Translations under genes and position numbers: made by a program
The notes under the pieces: model-generated
What the model was told of the DNA's origin: nothing
Seen by the model: only the letters and a program-made list of their open reading frames with translations
Databases searched by the model: none
Part shown: positions 1 through 12,449 of the stretch, one piece after another
How positions within the stretch are numbered: position 1 is the first letter of the stretch
Layout: each line of letters begins with the position of its first letter
NCBI RefSeq assembly: GCF_947507565.1
Contig: NC_089182.1
Coordinates: 2,914,001-2,978,000 of the forward strand
DNA: 64,000 nt
Direction of reading: 5' to 3'
Source: Oscarella lobularis
Taxonomy: Eukaryota > Porifera > Homoscleromorpha > Homosclerophorida > Oscarellidae

Positions 1-24
1 AGCACGGTGAGCCTACTACACTAA

Positions 25-328
25 AAGCCTCTGAAATCGTTGAACTTAGACTCGCCCCGCGCGCGTTAGACCTACTTCATAACGGCGCGTCGAGAGTCGA
101 TGCTGCAAGCGGTCGCCGCCGCCAGTCGTTTACGATCCTGCTCGATGGAAAAACAGGGATTCCTGAGACGAATCGTTAACGGTTCGTTCCCTGGTTCCCT
201 GAGCGACTGAAGTAGCGCACTCTAGAGTGTCCGCCCCGCCCACGAGCTCCCGCCCACCATAGATGGCCGCGGTGTGTTTTAATTAATTGATTAAAATACG
301 TTTGAATTTTAGATGCATGTGCACATTT
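25..328. repeat. Duplicated 3' flank of sialyltransferase genes (copy 1)
   Basis: This stretch recurs almost base for base at about 2464-2735. Both contain the block around cttcataacggcgcgtcgag and both end in a shared AT-rich stretch before the 3' end of a sialyltransferase gene. It shows that the duplicated unit (about 2.4 kb) included non-coding flank as well as the gene. Short TTAATTAA-type runs differ in length between the copies. No gene is seen in it. Confidence 0.8.
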
Positions 329-1010
329 AGGGATAGAGATTCTGAATGATGGCGTTGTAGTTTTAAGTTTCGCTTCGTTGGATTTGGGCGTAGTGGCTAG
401 GTTGTGAGCACAGAAAGTTACGTATAAAGAGATCCTGTCACACTGACTTTAGCTAGTTTTGTAGATTAAAGGATTGCTTATGAACTCGTTCCTTGTTCTT
501 GTCTATTTTCTTTTTTTTGTTTTTCTTTATATTGGGAATGGGAGTCCATGCATAGTTAGGTTGAAGAGCGCGAGCCTTTCGTCTGGTCTGACTCCTTGTT
601 ATATAAGAAAATACCCGGAAGGCGTAGCAGTATGCGTACGTCTATTAATAGCCTATCTCTCAGTCTCCGTAACTGTTTCGATATACTCTCAAACGAAACC
701 GGATGTCGAATATTCTCCAAATTTTTGCATTTCGTATTTTTTCCATTTGTAATAATCCTCGCCACTGTGCCGTATTTTCTGATGCCAATATGTCCGGGTA
801 GGGTAAACGACTTTTCGAGGAAAACCAAGCAAAAACCGTTTACCCTACACGGATATACGGGACACCGCATCGTTGGTGGACGCACTTGCCTATAAACTGC
901 CATTATTATTAGCTGCCATTATTATTAGCTAAAGTCTAACGGACCTTGCAGGCTTGCTACAGTATGAACTATCACCTATCTAACTCCACAAACGCTCAAC
1001 AGCATGCATG
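329..1010. other. Insertion in duplicated flank, no gene recognised
   Basis: About 680 bp present downstream of sialyltransferase copy 1 but absent at the equivalent point of copy 2 (about 2736). Overlapping open frames of 92-115 codons exist on both strands but resemble nothing I recognise and are not credible genes. The stretch carries an inverted repeat (arms 794-809 and 837-852) and a tandem duplication of a 16-base unit at about 899-930. It may be a non-autonomous insertion, but no terminal repeats or target duplication were identified. Confidence 0.45.
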
Positions 1011-1027
1011 TCCTATTTAGTTTGCTC

Positions 1028-2164
1028 TCAGGAAATGTCAAAAACGCAGGATCCATTTCGCCGCTTTCCCAAATGTTCCATAAGCTCTCTCTCTCGTGAG
1101 AGTGGATGAAAACCTCGATACAGTGGAGCATCCTTTTTTGAGTTTTTCTCAGTGATAGGAGTATAGTAGTGCTTCCTGGTAGTCCGAATGTCTGTGGCTA
1201 CTTCATACAGTGTTACGTTCTTGCAGAGTTCCATAGCAACAAGTGCTGTAAAAGTTCCACTGGAAAAAGATATCCTAGTCCGCTTATTCAAGACGAGTCG
1301 ACCGATTTCCATTAGCCCCAGCTCGACAAATATAGGATGATTTATATGCACATTTCCGGTCATATTTCGCTTTTTCATAGCTAAATCAAAAGAAGAGCGT
1401 CCTTTGAAAACCTTCTCAATAGCTACACACGAGTTAATTGCTTTGGAACCAAATAGATCGCGAACAATGAATAAGGAGGGATTTGACTTCTTATCCATAT
1501 CCAATAGTGTGGCAGAGTATTTAGATGAACGAATGACATCATTGTTCAACACGCGTACTGTCGTCCTCGATCCGACGTGCTTCTCGTACGATTTCGTCGG
1601 CGCTAAGTTGATACGAAAAACTGCGTCGTGAGCGTCGATTTCCTCTCCAAAACTGAACTTCAACAGTGATGGAGCACTGCTAACGACGGCACACGTGCCA
1701 AATTGGGGCAGTTTGATTTCCTGGGGTAGAAAACGGAGAACATCATTCGAGCATTTTATTTTACGCATGGAGTCGGCGTCGAGTTGTGTAAGACTCATTG
1801 GAACCGTCTGCCAGGTGCGCTTCAAGCACGAAACAAGAGAATTTTGACGTAGGCCTGGTTTTAGACAGCGAGGATTTTCCTCGGAGCTCGCCCAGGATTT
1901 ATAAAATAGATGTTTCGATTGATACACACCTGGATTTCGATGCTGCATTATAAATATACTACTGAGAATTATTCACGTACTCTTCGTAGTGGGGGACCGG
2001 ATCTCCGGGGTGCCAGTGCGCTCATGAACAAGGCCAGCATAACGCTTGGGCAGAGGCTTCATTAGACGCTGGTGGCGGTCGTCTGTCCAGTGAAGAATGC
2101 CTAAGCCGATGAGAAAAAGCAAAACGATCCATTTTGCGCCGAATATCTCTGAAAGCGATTTCAT
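1028..2164 (-). CDS. Sialyltransferase (GT29), copy 1
   Basis: Type II Golgi glycosyltransferase expected to transfer sialic acid from CMP-sialic acid to glycans. Model: complement(join(1028..1929,1981..2164)), 361 aa. The 51-bp intron (GTACGT donor, CAG acceptor) restores the frame between the N-terminal anchor (KWIVLLFLIGLGI) and the catalytic part. Visible GT29 features are a sialylmotif L region (EEIDAHDAVFRINLAPTKS then GSRTT), motif S (FSSGTFTALVAMELCKNVTLY), motif III (HYYTPI) and a VS-like H-x4-E (HPLSRE). It is about 80% identical by eye to copy 2 at 2755-3867, which has no intron here. Oddity: the start of motif L reads CAVVSSAPS where copy 2 reads CAVVGNAPS; the Gly-Asn is strongly conserved in the family and helps bind the nucleotide sugar. 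Activity of this copy is therefore uncertain. Linkage type cannot be assigned. Confidence 0.85.
1930..1980 (-). other. 51-bp intron specific to sialyltransferase copy 1
   Basis: GT-AG intron read on the minus strand. It splices phase 1 to phase 1 and removes an in-frame TGA. The tandem paralogue is continuous across this position with a different linker of similar length, so intron gain in copy 1 or loss in copy 2 occurred after or around duplication. Confidence 0.65.
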
Positions 2165-2463
2165 CTATCGAATTAGGATACGAATGAATGGCAACTCAAA
2201 CGAGTACCATATATACCATTGCCGTCTGAGTGAGCTGGCTTGCGTTTTACCAGCGGACGACGTCATCAAACACATTGCGCGTGACAGTCACGTGCATTAG
2301 TACCGCCTTAGGATATCCAAAAAGTGGGCGCGGCCAAAATTTTTTGCGCGAAGCGCCAAACCACGTCCTTGGCTCTGAGCGTCGTGCGACGCAAAACCGT
2401 TAATTAATTAATTAAACGTACCGGTATACGTAGAAACGCGAACAAAACTTGCGTCAGTACAGA
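2165..2463. other. Spacer upstream of sialyltransferase copy 1
   Basis: Contains the 5' flank of the minus-strand copy 1 gene and then joins the duplicated flank. There is a TTAATTAATTAATTAA run at about 2400-2415. No gene or recognisable promoter element is seen. Confidence 0.5.
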
Positions 2464-2735
2464 CAGCCTCTGAAATCGTTGAAACTCGCCCCGTGCGCGT
2501 TAGACCTACTTCATAACGGCGCGTCGAGAGTCGATGCTGCAAGCGGTCGCCGCAGCCAGTCGTTTACGATGAAAAAACAGGGATTTCTGAGACGAATCGT
2601 TTCCTGAGTGACTGAAGTAGCGCACTCTAGAGTGTCCGCCCCGCCCACGAGCTCCCGCGGCACAAATACATGTGCTTTAATTAATTAATTAATTGATTAC
2701 AAATACGTTTGAATTTTAGATGCATGTGCACATTA
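2464..2735. repeat. Duplicated 3' flank of sialyltransferase genes (copy 2)
   Basis: Direct repeat of about 25-328 with small indels. It lacks the 680-bp insertion found in the first copy, so the 3' end of the sialyltransferase gene follows directly. Confidence 0.8.
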
Positions 2736-2754
2736 GCTCCCCTTAGTTTGCTCT

Positions 2755-3867
2755 TTAGGAAATGTCATAAACGCAGGATCCACTTCGCCGCTTTCCCAAT
2801 TTTTCCATAAGCTCTCTCTCTAGTGAGAACGGATGAATACTTGAATACAGTGCAGCACCAATTTTTGAGTTTTTCGCGGTGATAGGAGTATAGTAGTGCT
2901 CCCTAGTAGCCGGAATGTCTGTGGCTACTTCATACAGTGTTACTTTCTTGCAGAGTTCCATAGCAACAAGTGCCGTAAGCGTTCCACTGGAAAAAGATAG
3001 CTTAGTCGGCTTATTCAAGACGAGTCGACTGATTTCCATTAGCCCCAGCTCGACAAATATAGGATGATTTATGTACACATTTCCGGTCATATTTCGCTTT
3101 TTCATAGCTAAATCAAAAGAAGAGCATTCTCGTAAAACCTTCTCAATAGTTGCACACGCGTTGATTGCTGTTTCGAAACCAAATAGATGGCGAACAACGA
3201 ACAAGGAGGGATTAGACTTCTCATCAATATTCAATAGTGTGGCAGAGTCTCTAGATGAACGAGTGACCTGACTGTTCAACACGCGTACTGTCGTCCTCGA
3301 TCCGACGTGCTTCTCGTACGATTTCGTCGGCGCTAAGTTGATACGGAAAACTGCGTCGTGAGCGTCGATTTCCTCTCCAAAACTGAACTTCAACAGCGAT
3401 GGAGCATTGCCAACGACGGCACACGTGCCAAATTGTGGCAGCTTCGTTGTCTGGGGTAGAAAACGGAAAACATCATTCGAGCATTTTATTTTACGCATGG
3501 AGTCGGTGTCGAGTTGTGTAAGTCTCATTGGAACCGTCTGCAAGGTGCGCTTCAAGCACGAAAGAAGAGAATTTTGACGTAGGCCGGGTTTTAGACAGCG
3601 AGGATTTTCCTTGGAACTCGCCCAGAATTTATAAAATAGATGTTTCGACCGATTTCGCTTCGTTTGTTGTGCCACTGACTCAGTGGGGAAGATCTCGGGA
3701 GTGGGCCCATGAACAAGGCCTGTATATGGCTGCTTTGCTTTGAGCAGAGGCTTCTTCAGACCATGGTAGAGGCTGTCTGTCCGGTAAAGGATGCCTAAGC
3801 CGCCTAAGCCGATGAGAAAAAGCAAAATGACCCATTTCACGCCGGATATCGCTGAAAGTGATTTCAT
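2755..3867 (-). CDS. Sialyltransferase (GT29), copy 2
   Basis: Single-exon gene of 370 aa, read from ATG at 3867. It has a type II signal anchor near residues 11-27 (KWVILLFLIGLGGLGIL), a stem, then a GT29 catalytic domain. Motif L begins FGTCAVVGNAPSLLKFS and continues EEIDAHDAVFRINLAP with GSRTT after it. Motif S is SFSSGTLTALVAMELC, motif III HYYTPI, and VS-like H-x4-E is HPFSLE. All conserved family positions that I can judge are present, so an active Golgi sialyltransferase is likely. Acceptor and linkage are not predictable by eye. It lies head-to-head with METTL4, whose ATG is only 156 bp away, so the two probably share a promoter region. Confidence 0.88.
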   Translation of the reverse strand: MKSLSAISGVKWVILLFLIGLGGLGILYRTDSLYHGLKKPLLKAKQPYTGLVHGPTPEIFPTESVAQQTKRNRSKHLFYKFWASSKENPRCLKPGLRQNSLLSCLKRTLQTVPMRLTQLDTDSMRKIKCSNDVFRFLPQTTKLPQFGTCAVVGNAPSLLKFSFGEEIDAHDAVFRINLAPTKSYEKHVGSRTTVRVLNSQVTRSSRDSATLLNIDEKSNPSLFVVRHLFGFETAINACATIEKVLRECSSFDLAMKKRNMTGNVYINHPIFVELGLMEISRLVLNKPTKLSFSSGTLTALVAMELCKKVTLYEVATDIPATREHYYTPITAKNSKIGAALYSSIHPFSLERELMEKLGKRRSGSCVYDIS

Positions 3868-4023
3868 CTATCGAAGATGGATGGCACAACTCAAACGAGT
3901 GCATACAGTATATACAGGCCTTACCATTGAAAAGTACAGTAGACTACTGTCTTGTCACGGACCTTCTCCCGAATCCCGTATAAGTCTAGATATATCTGCT
4001 GAAACCCTCCCTTTGAGTCGTCC
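3868..4023. promoter_or_regulatory. Divergent intergenic region, sialyltransferase copy 2 / METTL4
   Basis: 156 bp separate two outward-facing start codons. By position it must hold both 5' UTRs and any promoter. No TATA box was recognised. Confidence 0.4.
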
Positions 4024-5513
4024 ATGGCTGTCGTAACGGAGAAGGACGACGGATGGCTCTTGGACAATAATTTTCTGATTAGAGATCAATATGTCGATGT
4101 GTTTGCTGTACAAAAGGGCACTGATCGCGGCGATTCGTGCCGATCTGGCACATGGATGCCTCTTCCAGTGGACAGACCTGTCGAACCTTACTTTTCCAAA
4201 TCGAAGAGGCGCGAAGCAAAAAAGGTGCTAGTCTACGCTTACAAAGACCCATCTACTGTAGTGTTGTTTGAGTAAAAAATTATAGGCGTCAGCTGAAGAG
4301 GAAAACGAAGTAGAAGTAGGCACAGTCTTTGTATGGTGTATTGATGATGGAATCAGTTCCTCTAGAAACAGTTGAAGCAGTCCTGGCTCTCCATTATGAA
4401 AGACAGTCGCACTAGGGCATATCTAGAAACAGTTCCCCCCCAAAAGGAAGACGTCAATGCAGATATCTCGTCCTCACTCGCGTCTCTCTGTGATTTAGCC
4501 AAACTAGGGTGTGATCCTGAAGGACCTTGTCCTCCTATTGCTGACATTTCAAAAGGAGATGAAGATGTTCAGCCATTCAATCACATTAATGCGAATTTGT
4601 CAGACAAACCGATTGAAATCAGGGCAGTGAGCGCAAATTATCTAATCCCTGCTCAGAGCACATTTCTTATGTCTGATATTACGCAAGTCGAGAAGCTAGT
4701 TACCTGTAAGAAAGGCCCTAGAGCTGTTTCCCTATTAGTTTTGCATGCTAGGTAGACCATCCTGTGGATACGATGCCATTGTGATTGATCCTCCGTGGGA
4801 AAACAAGTCCATTCGTCGATCGCGACGATACGAATCTCTTCCGCTGTCGCAAATACGCAAATTGCCTATTCGAGAACTTCTTTCGTCTAGAGGCCTCGTC
4901 CTTCTGTGGATCACCAATAGAAAAGCGCATATAGAATACGCCAAAACGTCTCTCTTTCCAACGTGGAACGTTGAACTCGTCGCCAAATGGTATTGGATCA
5001 AGGTACAGACTAAAAAAATAATACAAGAGAGTAAATATTATTTTTATTTTATTTTTCTCTCTCTCTAAGATAACCACGAAAGGCGATCTAGTATTCGACA
5101 TGGACTCCACGCACAGAAAACCCTTTGAAAGACTTCTCATTGGAAGGCGACAATCAGTCGCCGATTCGCCCCCATCAAAAAAGCAAAAGCTCGAAGACGT
5201 ACCTGAATACAAAGTCCTATGCAGCGTACCCAGCAAAAATCACTCGCAGAAGCCTATCCTGTCAGGTAATAGGGGAAACCCTAGCGTTCTAATCTCACTT
5301 TGGGGGCGGGGGGACTTTCCTTAGAAATTCTACGACCTTATCTACCAAAGGACGCTTCCTGTCTCGAGATATTCGCTCGAAATTTAATTCCGAAGTGGAC
5401 AAGTTGGGGAAACGAGGTTAGACTATACACTAAATGGCGTCCGTCTATTTAAATGATGTATACAGGTATTGAAATTTCAGTGCGCCGACGCCTACTTCAA
5501 ACGGTGTACGTAG
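4024..5513 (+). CDS. METTL4-like N6-adenine methyltransferase
   Basis: MT-A70 family methyltransferase. METTL4 orthologues methylate adenine N6 (for example 2'-O-methyladenosine of U2 snRNA, and reported DNA 6mA). Model: join(4024..4224,4286..4309,4366..4705,4752..5002,5070..5265,5325..5416,5466..5513), 383 aa; the total is divisible by three. The catalytic DPPW motif sits in YDAIVIDPPWENKS, followed by family landmarks VLLWITNRK, ELVAKWYWIK, DSTHRKPFERLLIGR, EIFARNLIPKWTSWGNE and a terminal VLKFQ. The N-terminus MAVVTEKDDGWLLDN resembles the family start. Exons 1-2 and their two introns (4225-4285, 4310-4365) are the least certain part, since they were chosen to keep phase and remove stops. 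The stop overlaps the end of TRAPPC13 on the other strand. Confidence 0.88.
5497..5513. other. Antisense overlap of METTL4 and TRAPPC13 coding ends
   Basis: The METTL4 stop TAG is at 5511-5513 (+) and the TRAPPC13 stop TGA at 5497-5499 (-). The last 17 bp are therefore coding on both strands, and each 3' UTR must run through the other gene's last exon. Confidence 0.8.
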
Positions 5514-7432
5514 CGGAGATATCGTGAAAATGAAAAGGCGTCTCGTTCGCCGTGTGAACGAATATCTCGCAGATGTCGTCGAACGTGTGCGTCGATCCCG
5601 ACGCACTGTCCGTCACTTTTAGGTCACCTAACGTCTAAAGAAGACTGTATTTTTTAAAAAAATCGCAATTTTTTTCTACTGCACCTGTAGGCCTGGTTTA
5701 ATAGGCAATAAAGTGCACGTCACTACCATACTCGCTTTGCTTTTTAGGTCGCCTTCGTCCTAGATTTAATTAATTAATTATTTATTTAGTTATATATCTT
5801 ATGCGTTCTGTGTTCGTACTTTGCCTGAAGTGCCTAGCCATACGATTCCCGCCGCCTTTTTCTTATTCATTACTAGTCGAATGGACATGTCCTTGGAGCT
5901 AAGCGAGGCGTACGTACTATGTACGAGATGACAGCGAGTGCTAGATGCATCTATACCTATTGTTCGTTATTCTGAGAATGGCTTCGAAGGGCTTTGCCAG
6001 CTGAGCGACGTCGATTATCTTCTCAGGAACGACGGCCATGTCCAATAGACGAGAATGCTTAATTAATTAATTAATTAATTAATTAAAAGAGAAATGTTTG
6101 CCTAGAAGAAATGTCTACCATTCTTTGTAAGTGGCTCGTTTGAAGACGTCCTTTCTCGCCCATCGACGTTCGCCACACTATGTCCAATTTGCCAATGCTG
6201 CTAACAGGCGGCTAAAAATTTTAGCGATGAATCAATTACCCCCCGCCGTGCAGTCGAATTTCACCTTCTTCGGATCAAAGACAATTGGATTTTTTAGCGT
6301 GAGCTTGAATAAATATTGTCGCGTATCATTCGAACTCAAGTATGAACCGCGACCGAACGTGAGCTCTTGACTAGAAAGGAGAAGGCGCGTGGAAGCGCAG
6401 TCCTCCCAACCTAAGACTTCATCTACCTTCCTTTCGAATCGCAATACGTGTTCAAATCTTCCACGTGATACTGAGTAACGACGTCGAGAGACACGGATTC
6501 TAAAAACATGGGATTTGGTGTGATGTTTTGAACTTGCGCTTCCAAATAGACGTCGTCTTTCTACAAACGCTTTTTCCATTTAATTTTCATTCATTTTTTC
6601 TTCCCCCCAAACTGACGTCGCCTTCGTGGAATTTCGTTTTGACGTCAAGCGGTTTCATCACTTGAAATTTGAAAAACTTTCTAAAGTAGAGTTTTTCGCC
6701 ATTTGACGTCGTATAGTGAACGCCACAGATCAATCTGTGACGAAATTCCAAAAATTCAGTTCTACGCGTGTAACAATAAAGCGCGTTACATGTGAGTGCC
6801 CAATTCCTTCACTTCGTGACTCAGTATCTGATCGATGCTCTCATTCGACGCAAGCTCCAAAACAGGGGCGTTTCCAACGAGAGCAAGTCGTTGAGCTGAC
6901 GTCTGCAGATCGGCCTAAGGATTTCTCGTCAAGCGCGCGCGCGCGGGGGAGGAGGGGGGGGGGGGGGGGGGGGGAGAGGGGGAGGGGCACCTGAAGTTGA
7001 ATATTAAATGCTGATTCTGCGCTGTCGTTGTGAATGCATATGTAACAGGTGAACGTTTCGCCGAGAAAAATATTTCTGGAATGTCGCGCGCGAAGGATTA
7101 ATTAATTTTTAATTAAATTTTCTCCTGCTGCACCCGAATGTTTGCGGCAGGGAGAGAACTTCGCTGACGGCGAATTTTTCGTGTCCTCTGACCGTTCGAA
7201 CGTCCTTCGCTGCAATTTCGGAGAGCGCCGTGCCTAATAGAGCGTGGGGTATACGGTGGAAACGCGTCCAATGCGCTTCTAACCCAGAATGTCTTGAGTT
7301 TCGCAGTAAATAGGAATCGACGAGACGAGAGACGGTCGCGTTAGGCGCATCACTGCATAAAGACGCTTGCAAAAGGATAGAGAGCGCAAGCGAAGTACCT
7401 TTCAGCGCCAAAAGATGATCTTTGCTATCCAT
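5497..7432 (-). CDS. TRAPPC13, TRAPP complex subunit
   Basis: Subunit of the metazoan TRAPPIII tethering complex, which acts in Golgi and autophagy trafficking as a Rab1 activator. Model: complement(join(5497..5634,5685..5759,5820..5898,5957..6057,6119..6211,6265..6370,6427..6560,6617..6734,6790..6914,6991..7075,7134..7233,7284..7352,7399..7432)), 418 aa, matching the usual length of about 417. Recognised landmarks in order: [135 protein letters not shown] and [17 protein letters not shown]. Start is ATG at 7432 ([11 protein letters not shown]). One intron (6915-6990) uses the long C-tract as its pyrimidine tract, and another (6058-6118) contains a TTAA microsatellite. It lies 158 bp downstream of the AMPK stop, on the same strand. 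Confidence 0.93.
6058..6118 (-). repeat. TTAA microsatellite inside TRAPPC13 intron
   Basis: The run of TTAA units at about 6058-6086 makes up half of this 61-bp intron (minus strand, GTAGAC donor). Similar short TTAATTAA runs occur at about 283-292, 2400-2415, 2671-2689, 5765-5780, 7098-7115, 8063-8077 and 9545-9556, all in introns or spacers. Confidence 0.75.
6942..6990 (-). repeat. GC repeat and G/C homopolymer in TRAPPC13 intron
   Basis: The plus strand shows a (GC)n stretch, then an uninterrupted run of more than 20 G from about 6954, then further G blocks. On the coding minus strand this is a C-tract inside the 76-bp intron 6915-6990. It has quadruplex potential on the plus strand. Confidence 0.75.
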
Positions 7433-7590
7433 GATTCTTTCCTTAGCGCACTTGGCGCGAAAAGGGGCGTGTATCAATAGGACACAAATCATCATAGCAG
7501 TGCAAAATAACAGTAGTTAGCTAAAAACCTTTCCTTCAACTACCAGTATATCAATAGCTTAGTCTCCAAAAAAGGACACCGTGTACTCTA

Positions 7591-10130
<2,540 letters not shown>

Positions 10131-10162
10131 TTATAGTGTACCAAGTCTAGCTGCAAGGTTCG

Positions 10163-11123
10163 CTAGGTGTAGATTAATTTAAGAAATTCCTCGCGAGTGC
10201 GCGGATCTTCTTTGAATACGCCCAGCATTGAACTGGTCACCGTCTTGCTATTCGTCTTCTGGACGCCCCTCATGACCATGCACATGTGACTGCACATAGA
10301 AAAGCGTCAAAAACATAAGACTACTAGTGACAATTTATTACGTTGCTTCCAGAACAACGCCAACACCTGCTGGGCCGATCACCTCAGTCATAGCAGCGGC
10401 TATTTCTTTAGTCAGTCTTTCTTGCACTAAGAAGAGACGATATCACATCTACAACAGAGTCCTACCCAACTTAATCCTCTAAACATAACAAAATAGATGA
10501 TAACTATACATGTACAAGGAATTAATTCGCGTCAGCTGTTCTATGGAAATGGCCTCAAGGCGTCAGATGGCTACTTTTCGCTTGAAAGGCACACTTCACG
10601 CAATCCTTGGTAACGTTCTATATGCGTGACAGACACCGTAAACAAACCTTGTAAACGACAGCTGTACATTTCCACAATCCTACGCAATAAAGTGTCCCGG
10701 GCGGGAAGTGACGTATCTTCTGTTCTCTTCGTACCTTGCTATTTTGCTTAGACCGAGTACTTTTCCTGACGGCAAGTATCCAATGTGAGCCTTGCCCATG
10801 AACGGGACGACGTGATGCTCGCAGAGGCTGAAAAAATCGATGTCCTTTACGATGACCATTTCGTCGTGTTCTTCGTCGAAAACTGCGCCGTTAACCAATT
10901 CTAAATGACAAGTGTTAGAGAGGAAAATGATCTTTTAGCACGTATTTTTGCCTTTCAAAGTTTGCTGATATCCTTTCGTAAAGTAAAGCATCGCTTTGCC
11001 GGCACGTTCGGGAGTCTTCATAAGACCCTGACGATCTCTCTTCGCTCCAGTTTCTACTGTATCGAGTATGTTCGCGTAGGACGATTTGAGAGCAGCGAGT
11101 TTAGCAGCATCTGTTCCTTCCAT
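10163..11123 (-). CDS. GTP cyclohydrolase I, copy A
   Basis: Converts GTP to 7,8-dihydroneopterin triphosphate, the first step of tetrahydrobiopterin synthesis; cytosolic homodecamer. Model: complement(join(10163..10289,10342..10426,10648..10679,10735..10900,10952..11123)), 193 aa, short at the N-terminus but with a complete catalytic core. Landmarks: [44 protein letters not shown] (zinc Cys and His), [21 protein letters not shown], the short exon [20 protein letters not shown], and [19 protein letters not shown] with the third zinc Cys. It ends LKLIYT. Intron 1 uses a GC donor (GAAAG|GCAAAA). Its stop lies 107 bp from the AMPK start codon. It is more diverged than copies B and D are from each other. 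Confidence 0.93.
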
Positions 11124-11185
11124 CGCAAAAACATCAAATGGTCAGGTGAGAGAGTCAGACTCATTATAATGAAAATGTTTATGTG

Positions 11186-11300
11186 GGAGTGCTAATCATT
11201 TGTTGTCTGGGCGGAAGAGAGGAGGAGGGGGAGGAGGAAACAAGCGAAACCGCTCCCAAATCGTCCCAACAAGGTAAAAATATTTATTTAATAGTTTTGT
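11186..11300. pseudogene. AMPK alpha fragment between GCH1 copies A and B
   Basis: The block from about 11186 (gtgggagtgctaatcattt, then a GGA/GAG-rich tract and acaagcgaaaccgct) matches the plus-strand sequence of the end of AMPK exon 3 and intron 2 at about 9668-9750. It then runs into sequence resembling the AMPK 5' flank and GCH1 copy A 3' flank (about 10075-10165). The interval carrying AMPK exons 1-2 is missing. The same fragment recurs at about 21770-21900. Confidence 0.7.
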
Positions 11301-11330
11301 TCATATGCTGTACCAAGCCTGCAAGGTTCG

Positions 11331-12260
11331 CTAGGTGTATACTAATTTTAGAAATTCCTCGCGACTGCGCGGATCTTCTTTGAATACGCCCAGCATCGAA
11401 CTGGTCACCGTTTTGCTATTCGTCTTCTGGACGCCTCTCATGACCATACACATGTGACTGCACATAGAAAAGCGTCAAAAAAATAGAAGACTACTAGTAA
11501 CAATTTATTACGTTGCTTCCAGAACAACACCAACACCTGCTGGACGTATCACCTGAGTCATAGCAGAGGCTATTTCTTTAGTAAGTCTTTCCTGTACTAA
11601 GAAGAGACGAGATCACATCTACAACAGAGTCCTACCCCCATCTATCACTACAAGGATTTCCTGTCAGGTGATCTACATCTGGGGTCTCAATATGGCTACT
11701 TTTCGCCTCAAATACACACTACACTGTGTTGTCTCTCCTTGGTAATGTTTTCTATGTGTGAAAAACCCCGTCAACAAACCTTGTAAACGACAGCTGTACA
11801 TTTCAACTATCCTACGCAATAAAGTGTCCTAGTGACGTAAAATTCCTTTTCTTTTCTCTTTCTACCTCGCTATTTTGCTTAGACCGAGTACTTTTCCTGA
11901 CGGCAAGTATCCGATGTGAGCCTTGCCCATGAATGGGACGACGTGATGCTCGCAAAGGCTGAAAAAGTCGATGTCCTTTACGATTACCATTTCGTCGTGA
12001 TCCTCGTCGAATATTGCGCCGTTCACTACTTCTGAAGAAGTGGAGGACACGTTTTAGAGGCAGAGAGGTATTTTTTAGTCTTGTTTGCCTTCTAAAGTTT
12101 GCTGATATCCTTTCGTAAAGTGAAGCATCGCTTTGGCGGCACGTTCCGGAGTCTTTATAAGACCCTGACGATCTCTTGTCATGTCACTTTCAACGGTGTC
12201 GAGTATTTTCGAGTAGCACGACTCGAGAACAGCGAGTTTAGCAGCATCTGTTCTTTCCAT
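11331..12260 (-). CDS. GTP cyclohydrolase I, copy B
   Basis: Tandem paralogue of copy A with the same five-exon structure. Model: complement(join(11331..11457,11512..11596,11780..11811,11866..12031,12089..12260)), 193 aa. Core motifs are intact: [62 protein letters not shown], a [10 protein letters not shown] equivalent and [11 protein letters not shown]. Intron 1 again has a GC donor (AGAAG|GCAAAC). The start ATG at 12260 gives [16 protein letters not shown]. It faces RPTP copy 1 head-to-head, with 189 bp between start codons. It is nearly identical to copy D at 21920-22850, so that duplication is recent. Confidence 0.93.
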
Positions 12261-12449
12261 CGTATCCGGCGGATCCCGGATAAGAAAGTGGGTTCGGTGT
12301 AAAGTACGGTAAAGATCGGGTCGAGCTGACGCCCTGTCCGGGACGTTGACACGAAGTCTCTGAGCTCCTCTCGCTTTTCGCTCATCGCCTCGACTGCCGC
12401 TTTTAGATAGACACTACGAGTCTTCCCGGAAGCCATCTACGACACTATT
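12261..12449. promoter_or_regulatory. Shared upstream region of GCH1-B and RPTP copy 1
   Basis: 189 bp between divergent start codons. It carries a 9-base inverted repeat GGAAGCCAT...ATGGCTTCC (about 12428-12436 and 12450-12458) that places an ATG GCT TCC on each strand. The minus-strand ATG at 12436 opens a frame (MASGKTRSVYLKAAVEAMSE...) that is out of frame with the GCH1 start, so it is either a leader ORF or an unresolved 5' exon. The arrangement recurs before RPTP copies 2 (22851-23039) and 3 (about 32530-32635, where GCH1 is gone). Confidence 0.5.

Noticed and set aside
474-903. Overlapping frames of 92-115 codons on both strands
   Set aside because: No similarity or splice logic, and mutually antisense within an insertion absent from the duplicated copy.
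12179-12436. Minus-strand 85-codon frame (MASGKTRSVYLKAAVEA...) as a gene
   Set aside because: It runs through the GCH1 start in another frame and its second half differs between copies. Kept only as a possible leader ORF or unresolved exon.
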